This document shows, piece after piece, positions 59,305 through 64,000 of a stretch of 64,000 nt of DNA (position 1 is its first letter; each line of letters begins with the position of its first letter). A program made the position numbers and the translations under genes. Source of the DNA: a virus. The stretch lies in IMG/VR virus record IMGVR_UViG_3300023243_000009, positions 1 through 64,000 of that record. One strand, 5' to 3'. The notes under the pieces were generated by a model. The model did no database searches. It was not told the DNA's origin and saw nothing but the letters and a program-made list of their open reading frames with translations.

Positions 59305-59486
59305 CTAAAATTTTTCTTAGGATCAATTTGGGCGTGCTTAATACCCACTATATCACCTAATCTAATAGATTCTTTAGTCCTCTGTGCTAATTGATTTTTT
59401 TTAATTTCAACCTTATTTTTAATCTGATTAAACTCATCTGGGTTTGAATTTATAATGAATTCTAACACTTCGTTTAAATTTAACAT
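59253..59486 (-). CDS. Small early protein, possible upstream partner of frameshift pair
   Basis: 77 residues: MLNLNEVLEFIINSNPDEFN, IKNKVEIKKNQLAQRTKESI, DIVGIKHAQIDPKKNFRVIK and a basic end. VGIKHAQIDP ... FRVIKKG suggests a small beta unit like a KOW/SH3 element (inference). Its last ~20 codons overlap the RSRIAIE frame. Promoter cassette at 59487. Confidence 0.65.
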   Translation of the reverse strand: MLNLNEVLEFIINSNPDEFNQIKNKVEIKKNQLAQRTKESIRLGDIVGIKHAQIDPKKNFRVIKKGQELQLKIKIKR

Positions 59487-59549
59487 AACCTTTGTTGTTT
59501 TAATTGATTCCTATACCCCAATATACGAAAGGTTTCCGAGATAACCAAA
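59487..59549 (-). promoter_or_regulatory. Early promoter cassette
   Basis: TTTG - 20 - TATATTGG on the minus strand; leader variant AACAACAAAGGTT before the ATG at 59486. Confidence 0.75.
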
Positions 59550-60055
59550 TGGGTATTAAGGGGATGACGCATGTGGGGATCATTACTATTCCAGTCACAA
59601 CCCTATTTAACATTTATCTACATTTCTTTGCAATCTATAACACATTTACACCTATAATATGTGGCTGTCTATAACTCATGGTCATCTACAATATAAGGCC
59701 ATCTATAATATGTGGCTGTCTACAACTTTATTGTATTATGTTCCAACTTCCATATATTTTTTTGTGAATAATAAAAATGCTCACGTGTGGGGGAGGGGGA
59801 TAATGCAAGGGTGTGTATATACTTTTAGAGGTTTTAGAAATTGGTTGGAATCGATGTGGGAGGGTTAGCGTCTCCACCAACCCACCCCACATATTATTCC
59901 CACTTTGGTCACATACCCCATATGCTTTAAATATAGAATAACATATATTCATCTATCAACCCACACTTTAACAGTGTTGGTCACATTTACACATAAAAAT
60001 AAACATCCATTAATCTCAACACCCAATCATCTACATAATACGGGGCCATATACAA
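59550..60055. other. Non-coding region with direct repeats
   Basis: About 500 bases with no convincing gene. A 20-base exact direct repeat (ctataatatgtggctgtcta) is at 59652-59671 and 59703-59722, and a degenerate relative (catctacataatacgggg ... ccatatacaac) appears near 60029-60057. The sequence is rich in CATCTA/ACAT words. ORFs across it on both strands are low-complexity and not believed. Confidence 0.45.
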
Positions 60056-60193
60056 CTAATAATCGAGGTTTGATATATCTCTTATAGGTACCACATTATC
60101 ATCAATTGGTTTGGGTTTAACACGTTGTATTTTTAATGTTTTCCTCCACTCCATAATTTGGTTAATACGTTGTTTTGCACTTGATTTACTCAT
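60056..60193 (-). CDS. 45-residue basic protein
   Basis: Reads MSKSSAKQRINQIMEWRKTL, KIQRVKPKPIDDNVVPIRDI, SNLDY. Basic N-terminal helix with an acidic tail; could bind nucleic acid. Last gene of the operon that starts at 61751. Confidence 0.5.
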   Translation of the reverse strand: MSKSSAKQRINQIMEWRKTLKIQRVKPKPIDDNVVPIRDISNLDY

Positions 60194-60282
60194 GATTTAT
60201 TTATTTGATTTATTTGATTTATTTTTCTTCCCACACATATATTTCTCATCCCCGTCACTGGAATTTTATTTATATATCTCCT

Positions 60283-60393
60283 CTATGTTTGTTTTTGTTT
60301 TCCTCGTTTTGGTTTATATTCAGATACACCAGTATCCAATATTTTTTGACTATTATTTTCTGCTAGTATTTTTCTATACATTAATGACTCCAT
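60283..60393 (-). CDS. 36-residue ORF, weak
   Basis: Reads MESLMYRKILAENNSQKILD, TGVSEYKPKRGKQKQT. Basic C-terminus, in frame with the operon direction, but short and unsupported by any family. Confidence 0.3.
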   Translation of the reverse strand: MESLMYRKILAENNSQKILDTGVSEYKPKRGKQKQT

Positions 60394-60418
60394 TTCGCAT
60401 CCCCAATAACTTTGCTTT

Positions 60419-60631
60419 TTATACATCTTCTATTATTTTAGCATCCTCTATTACCTCACATATAAGAAATTTACTACCCATTTGCAACACATGGTTACAA
60501 TTTTTCTCATGCACATACAAACCTAACACTTGTTGGTTTACACTTCCATCTTTATTTGCAAAATTATGAGTTGATATTTCCTCAATTATTTTGTATGCTT
60601 TACCCTCCTTGTACATTATGTTATAGTTCAT
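60419..60631 (-). CDS. Unknown small early protein
   Basis: 70 residues: MNYNIMYKEGKAYKIIEEIS, VNQQVLGLYVHEKNCNHVLQ, then KFLICEVIEDAKI. Compact alpha/beta appearance. Seven bases after its upstream neighbour. Confidence 0.6.
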   Translation of the reverse strand: MNYNIMYKEGKAYKIIEEISTHNFANKDGSVNQQVLGLYVHEKNCNHVLQMGSKFLICEVIEDAKIIEDV

Positions 60632-60637
60632 GTTTGT

Positions 60638-60979
60638 CTAAAAATTTTCATTTAAATCATTATCAATTTCTAAACCATCCTCCCCATAATATTCATCTAA
60701 TAATTCTTCATCACTACATAAACATGCATCACATATGGGTCTCATAACCTGAGTGTTTAATAATTCATCATACACCAATAATTCTGCCTCTATCGCGGGA
60801 TCTAAATCAATAAAAGCCCAATTCGACTCCATTCCCCACACTTTGCTTCTCCCCAATTTATTTATCTTATCCTCCATAAATTCAAGGATAGGTATATACG
60901 GATTAGATGATGGTGGGTTGTTAGTTAAGCATCCACACCACCCACAATTGTTGGTATTTTTTGATTTATTTTCCTCCAT
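60638..60979 (-). CDS. Small protein with Cys pairs
   Basis: 113 residues. CGWCGC near the N-terminus and CDACLC about 75 residues later could form a zinc site. The rest is acidic (DEELLDEYYGEDGLEIDNDL). No family recognised. Confidence 0.62.
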   Translation of the reverse strand: MEENKSKNTNNCGWCGCLTNNPPSSNPYIPILEFMEDKINKLGRSKVWGMESNWAFIDLDPAIEAELLVYDELLNTQVMRPICDACLCSDEELLDEYYGEDGLEIDNDLNENF

Positions 60980-60982
60980 ATT

Positions 60983-61213
60983 TTATAATAATAAATGTTT
61001 ATTTTCCAAATACATCCAAAATCTTTCAAGCCATAGGTTGATTTTTACTCCTTCTACTTCATCTTCTCCTAACATGCCATTGAGTTTTCTGCTAGCAGTA
61101 TATGCTATACCCATATCGATGCAGTCTCGAGCTTTATCCTTATCACCTAATTTAAAAAAATGTTTTGCTTGGGACAAACAGTGATGTAATATTTGTTTTT
61201 CTATTTTTGCCAT
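60983..61213 (-). CDS. Unknown small helical early protein
   Basis: 76 residues: MAKIEKQILHHCLSQAKHFF, KLGDKDKARDCIDMGIAYTA, GVKINLWLERFWMYLENKHL. Helical; the first two helices resemble a TPR-like pair (AKHFFKLGDKDKARDCIDMG). Confidence 0.6.
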   Translation of the reverse strand: MAKIEKQILHHCLSQAKHFFKLGDKDKARDCIDMGIAYTASRKLNGMLGEDEVEGVKINLWLERFWMYLENKHLLL

Positions 61214-61344
61214 AATTTTATTTTGTCTGTATTTATTTGAACTAAGTTATTATTCATTTTTACTAAAATATTACCGTTGAAATGAATGCCAAAGCATTTC
61301 TTTTTAATTCCCTCGAAGTTAACCCAATCTCCTTTCTTTACCAT
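61201..61344 (-). CDS. 47-residue SH3/KOW-like small protein
   Basis: Reads MVKKGDWVNFEGIKKKCFGI, HFNGNILVKMNNNLVQINTD, KIKLWQK. The KGDWVxF ... GNILVKMNNNLVQI pattern suggests a small beta-barrel. Starts at the stop of the upstream gene (one-base overlap) and overlaps the next gene by 13 bases. Confidence 0.55.
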   Translation of the reverse strand: MVKKGDWVNFEGIKKKCFGIHFNGNILVKMNNNLVQINTDKIKLWQK

Positions 61345-61751
61345 TACAATTTATATTTTTGCTTGTAAACGTTGATTAAAGAATTCCCAACTCCTAATTC
61401 TAACACTTCAGCTGTATCCGGTATCCCTACTAACTTTAGGGAGGTTATGATATAGTCTATATTTTCATTAAAAATTTTCATTTTTATTTTAGAGTTAACA
61501 CGATTGGAATTTTTATATACTAAAACTACTACTTGGTTATTGTATGGTTTCTTTTTTTCAACCAATACCTTAGGATGTTTGTACCCCTTAGGTGGTGTAT
61601 ATTCTGTTTTATATGGACCATTAGGTACTTTATGTTTATTATAATACCATTTTGATACTCCCCCTATTTCAGGTTTTGAAGGAACTTCACACATAATCTG
61701 GGTGTACTTTATTAATGGTGATTTCTCTTCTATTGGTCTGCCTTTATTCAT
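61344..61751 (-). CDS. Unknown early protein, first gene of operon
   Basis: 135 residues, basic middle with a Tyr/Pro-rich segment (KWYYNKHKVPNGPYKTEYTP), followed by alpha/beta (IDYIITSLKLVGIPDTAEVL). No family recognised. Operon continues to about 60056. Confidence 0.62.
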   Translation of the reverse strand: MNKGRPIEEKSPLIKYTQIMCEVPSKPEIGGVSKWYYNKHKVPNGPYKTEYTPPKGYKHPKVLVEKKKPYNNQVVVLVYKNSNRVNSKIKMKIFNENIDYIITSLKLVGIPDTAEVLELGVGNSLINVYKQKYKL

Positions 61752-61814
61752 AACCTTTATTGTTTTAATTAATTATTATACTTGAATATATGAAAAGTAA
61801 ATGTGGTAGCCCAA
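61752..61814 (-). promoter_or_regulatory. Early promoter cassette
   Basis: TTGG - 20 - TATATTCA on the minus strand, then AAGTATAATAATTAATTAA and AACAATAAAGGTT. Rightmost copy of the cassette. Confidence 0.75.
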
Positions 61815-61873
61815 TTTGTTAGCGGATGTATTGTTTTTTAAGGTTGTGTGGGGTACCCATCGTTGTAAAAAAT

Positions 61874-62191
61874 TTAAATATTAAGTTCTTGATAGCTTAC
61901 CTTTTTCCCAAGCAATTTAACCTCTATAAACCAGTCAACATTATTACTTTTTAAAAATTTATTCCATTCTTTTTCTTTTTGCTTATAAACCGCTTTTGTT
62001 AAGTGTTTATGCCAATTTTCAAAATTCATTATATTAAACCGGTGTTCATTAATAACTATATTTTTACTATTTGCCTCACTTAACAAAAACTTCATATACA
62101 AGTCTTTTATATTAGCTTTATCGCATTCCCAAACATTGCTAACTTCTACCATATCCCATTGTTTATCGTGTATTTGTGTAATGTATATCAT
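61874..62191 (-). CDS. Unknown small protein
   Basis: 105 residues, Lys/Asn-rich (MIYITQIHDKQWDMVEVSNV, DLYMKFLLSEANSKNIVINE, WNKFLKSNNVDWFIEVKLLG). No early cassette precedes it; repeat-rich intergenic DNA does. Confidence 0.58.
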   Translation of the reverse strand: MIYITQIHDKQWDMVEVSNVWECDKANIKDLYMKFLLSEANSKNIVINEHRFNIMNFENWHKHLTKAVYKQKEKEWNKFLKSNNVDWFIEVKLLGKKVSYQELNI

Positions 62192-62346
62192 AATTTAAAC
62201 TTTTAACAACAACGTACAAAGAAAATAAACTACTATTCGCTTTCCGTTGTTCATTGTTTATTTGTGGGTTGTCGGTATTTCCGACATACCTCTATTTTTT
62301 TTAATCGTTTACTTTACTTGTACAAATCCGTTGGCAGTAATAACTA
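62192..62346. repeat. Imperfect palindromic intergenic element
   Basis: CAACGTACAAAG ... ATAAAC (62210-62232) faces GTTTACTTTACTTGTACAAA and CCGTTG (62308-62333), with an inner hairpin (GTCGGTATTTCCGAC). The outer ends contain AAC and GTT. The form recalls attC-like or other recombination sites of Bacteroidota, but the exact integron consensus GTTRRRY is not met. Confidence 0.5.
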
Positions 62347-62580
62347 CTAAGAGTACCATTTACCAATTTTCTCAAATTCTTCTACTACATCTTTACAATC
62401 TAATTGTTCTAATAAATCACAAAGCAATCCGTCAGCTATACAATGGCTTTTTGCATAATCCCTCTGTCCTTGTCTTTCTTTTAGTTCACTAATTACTGCT
62501 TTTTTAAAATCTAATTGTTTTTTGGTAAGTGCCATTTTATTAATATTTGTTTTTAATTTATCCGTTACTACTGCCAACAT
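62347..62580 (-). CDS. Small protein flanked by inverted repeats
   Basis: 77 residues, basic/helical (MLAVVTDKLKTNINKMALTK, KQLDFKKAVISELKERQGQR). The second Met (MALTKKQLDFKKA, at 62535) is a plausible alternative start. GTTGGCAGTAATAAC begins just before the stop (62330-62344), and its near-exact inverse (one mismatch, 62564-62578) lies at the start. Confidence 0.55.
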   Translation of the reverse strand: MLAVVTDKLKTNINKMALTKKQLDFKKAVISELKERQGQRDYAKSHCIADGLLCDLLEQLDCKDVVEEFEKIGKWYS

Positions 62581-62596
62581 CTTTTAAAGAAAAAAA

Positions 62597-62719
62597 CTAA
62601 TTTATCCTTTTTAATAAACCAATTCTAACAAGTGGGTTATTGTTTTGGCTTTCAACTAATCTTTTACGATAATCTTGTAAACTTTCGTTTTTCTTTGGCA
62701 CTTTTATTAATTTTCCCAT
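62597..62719 (-). CDS. 40-residue basic protein
   Basis: Reads MGKLIKVPKKNESLQDYRKR, LVESQNNNPLVRIGLLKRIN. Basic and helical. Preceded by an A/T-rich leader without an identifiable promoter. Confidence 0.45.
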   Translation of the reverse strand: MGKLIKVPKKNESLQDYRKRLVESQNNNPLVRIGLLKRIN

Positions 62720-62780
62720 TTTTTACTTATTGTTTTAATTTATTCGTTTCTTTCCTTAAAAGGGTACGTTGTATTTAATG

Positions 62781-63038
62781 CTAATCTTTAGGCACATTAG
62801 CACAAACAGTTCCTTCTTCTTGGTGTGTTTGGTTAACAAGTGGATTGCCTCTTACGCTTAAATTAAATGGCTCAACATAACCTTCTTTAGCAAAATACCA
62901 TTTACCTTCATACTTAAATTCAAAACCGCTATCACGCATACAGATAGCCATTTCTTCACCATCACTTGTCTTTAATACAACAGATTTAAATACTTCTTCA
63001 AGTTGCATTATGTTTTTTTCGTTTACTGTAATTTTCAT
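62781..63038 (-). CDS. Unknown small protein
   Basis: 85 residues: MKITVNEKNIMQLEEVFKSV, VLKTSDGEEMAICMRDSGFE, WYFAKEGYVEPFNLSVRGNP. Alpha/beta; no family recognised. A long palindromic element lies upstream of its start. Confidence 0.58.
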   Translation of the reverse strand: MKITVNEKNIMQLEEVFKSVVLKTSDGEEMAICMRDSGFEFKYEGKWYFAKEGYVEPFNLSVRGNPLVNQTHQEEGTVCANVPKD

Positions 63039-63079
63039 TTCATTTATAATTTATAGTTAATAACCCGCACTAAAATACA

Positions 63080-63215
63080 ACACCGTACAAAATTAATTGC
63101 TTGGTTTTGGTTTACTTGCGAACGTCCTCGCATCCTTTAACTTTATTTTTTATTTATTGGTTTTAGTGTTTTTTTTATCGCAACAAATCTTGTACGCGCA
63201 CGTTGTAACAAATTA
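63080..63215. repeat. Long imperfect palindrome with recombination-site-like ends
   Basis: ACAACACCGTACAA at 63080-63093 faces CTTGTACGCGCACGTTGTAA at 63190-63209, and a central hairpin GCGA - ACGTCC - TCGC lies at about 63118-63131. About 135 bases overall. Similar end sequences (ACAACAACGTATA, ACAACGTGTATA) recur at 63300, 63450 and 63859. Confidence 0.55.
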
Positions 63216-63257
63216 TTTTTTATTAGGTTACTTTTCTGTTTGCAAATTATCGTAATT

Positions 63258-63377
63258 TCATTCCTCTTTTTCTTGGTCTGTTTGCAAAAAATCACTTGTA
63301 ACAACAACGTATAAATCATTATTACTGCTTAATGGGTTTCTAGAATAAAATTCATCTTTAAAATCTACTGGTCTCAT
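63258..63377 (-). CDS. 39-residue ORF
   Basis: Reads MRPVDFKDEFYSRNPLSSNN, DLYVVVTSDFLQTDQEKEE. The 3' half overlaps a repeat end (ACAACAACGTATA), so this may be a coding segment fused to repeat DNA. Confidence 0.4.
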   Translation of the reverse strand: MRPVDFKDEFYSRNPLSSNNDLYVVVTSDFLQTDQEKEE

Positions 63378-63467
63378 AATTAAGTTTTAGTTTATTTATC
63401 CGTAACAATGTTTATACGCATAAGTTGTAGTGCATTAAAACGACACCACAACAACGTGTATAGGTAA

Positions 63468-63647
63468 TTATTGCCCTTGCTTCACTATCTTATAACCAAG
63501 TTCGTGCAAATCTTCAAGCAAACGAATAGTCATAGTTGTTTTAGGTGTTTTCTCAAAAAACTCATAACCTCGCTCTTTTATTATGTGCAGTAATATGTTT
63601 TGCTCTTCAGCATTTGCACCTCCAAATAATTGTTCTATCTCTTTCAT
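63468..63647 (-). CDS. 59-residue small protein
   Basis: Reads MKEIEQLFGGANAEEQNILL, HIIKERGYEFFEKTPKTTMT, IRLLEDLHELGYKIVKQGQ. Helical; ends at a repeat copy (ACAACGTGTATA) on the plus strand. Confidence 0.55.
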   Translation of the reverse strand: MKEIEQLFGGANAEEQNILLHIIKERGYEFFEKTPKTTMTIRLLEDLHELGYKIVKQGQ

Positions 63648-63710
63648 AATTTATTTTATTTTAATTAAATCGGGCAAAAACTACCCATACATAAACCGTT
63701 AGCAGTAATA

Positions 63711-63911
63711 TTAAATATCAATTGATTTAATTAATCCTTCCAGTTTTTCACGTGCGCCATCCCTAATGCTATGATAACCCCCAAGTTTGTTTTTACATAT
63801 ATCCATTGTGTTAATTAATGCATTTATCATTTGTGCTTTATCAGCCATACTAATGCTAACAACGTGTATATCACATTGCTGTTCTGTTTCTAGGTCTTTA
63901 CTTTTATCCAT
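63711..63911 (-). CDS. 66-residue small protein
   Basis: 66 residues: MDKSKDLETEQQCDIHVVSI, SMADKAQMINALINTMDICK, GGYHSIRDGAREKLEGLIKS. Helical. A repeat end (GCTAACAACGTG) lies within its 5' third, and GTTAGCAGTAATA lies just beyond its stop. Confidence 0.5.
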   Translation of the reverse strand: MDKSKDLETEQQCDIHVVSISMADKAQMINALINTMDICKNKLGGYHSIRDGAREKLEGLIKSIDI

Positions 63912-64000
63912 TTTATTTAGTTTATTACTTATTAAAAATTATTGTTTATCTACTCGCAACGCTACATACACAAATACGTTATATGCAATGCTAAATGTTT

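Noticed and set aside
59659-59952. ORFs on both strands across the repeat-containing interval
   Set aside because: They encode repeated MWLS-like words from the direct repeats and have no family or promoter support.
60111-60569. Plus-strand ORF of 152 residues
   Set aside because: Extremely Phe/Tyr/Leu-rich, opposite to three minus-strand ORFs in a coherent operon (two small and weakly supported), and no promoter or family; a shadow of AT-rich DNA.
62192-64000. Definite integron with attC sites
   Set aside because: The palindromic elements resemble attC in form, but the GTTRRRY/RYYYAAC core is not met and no integrase gene is in the window; kept only as a candidate.
1-64000. tRNA genes and CRISPR arrays
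   Set aside because: No cloverleaf with a TPsiC-like GTTCRANNC box, and no regularly spaced direct repeats, were found by reading both strands.

Overview
The window is a continuous piece of a tailed-phage genome: a T4-like myovirus, strongly AT-rich. It carries T4-type head, baseplate, late-transcription and replication genes, and almost every gene is on the minus strand. The host is probably a member of the Bacteroidota. Twelve phage promoters have the host form TTTG/TTGG - 19 or 20 bases - TATATTnn (Bacteroidota -33/-7 boxes), and starts generally follow A-rich leaders rather than Shine-Dalgarno sequences. No tRNA, rRNA or CRISPR array was seen.

Layout, given left to right although transcription runs right to left. 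(1) 1-10.1 kb, head and packaging: a scaffold-like acidic protein cut by the window edge, the gp21-type prohead protease, four unrecognised head-region proteins, portal (gp20), a large terminase (gp17) interrupted by a LAGLIDADG intein, a membrane-anchored protein and a coiled-coil protein that could be the small terminase. (2) 10.1-14.1 kb, accessory enzymes: a P-loop kinase, an FkbM methyltransferase, a short DGPA-repeat protein, and an FAD-dependent dehydrogenase split in two by a GIY-YIG endonuclease gene plus a GNAT acetyltransferase gene. (3) 14.2-26.5 kb, a cluster of proteins whose N-termini resemble T4 capsid-targeting sequences ending in LxE (the gp21-type cleavage consensus), followed by larger, probably virion-associated proteins, including an 876-residue fusion of nucleotidyltransferase, zinc ribbon, zincin and HAD phosphatase. 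(4) 26.5-31 kb, DNA metabolism: a DUF932 protein, a RecA/RadA-like ATPase, a Cas4/RecB-like nuclease, a DnaG-type primase and a GIY-YIG nuclease. (5) 31-49.9 kb, tail fibre and baseplate: two paralogous appendage proteins, a 2658-residue tail protein, gp6-, gp25- and gp5-like baseplate proteins and a membrane-spanning baseplate-region protein. (6) 49.9-54.3 kb: the gp55-type late sigma factor, an HD hydrolase, several small proteins and a second DUF932 protein. (7) 54.4-62.2 kb: one isolated plus-strand gene, then many short early-type operons, eight of them behind near-identical promoter/leader cassettes. (8) 62.2-64 kb: short ORFs separated or overlapped by inverted repeats, without the early promoter cassette.

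Two transcription programmes are legible. Early-type operons use the Bacteroidota-like promoter with a conserved leader ending AAAACAATAAAGG just before the ATG. Structural genes are preceded by ATATTTATAA about 10-20 bases before the ATG, matching the T4 late promoter, and the window encodes the matching gp55-like sigma factor. The points most worth following are the LxE-tagged putative internal proteins, the split dehydrogenase, the four-domain fusion enzyme, a possible -1 frameshift gene pair near 59.3 kb, the terminator-promoter hybrids and the repeat-bounded ORFs at the right end.
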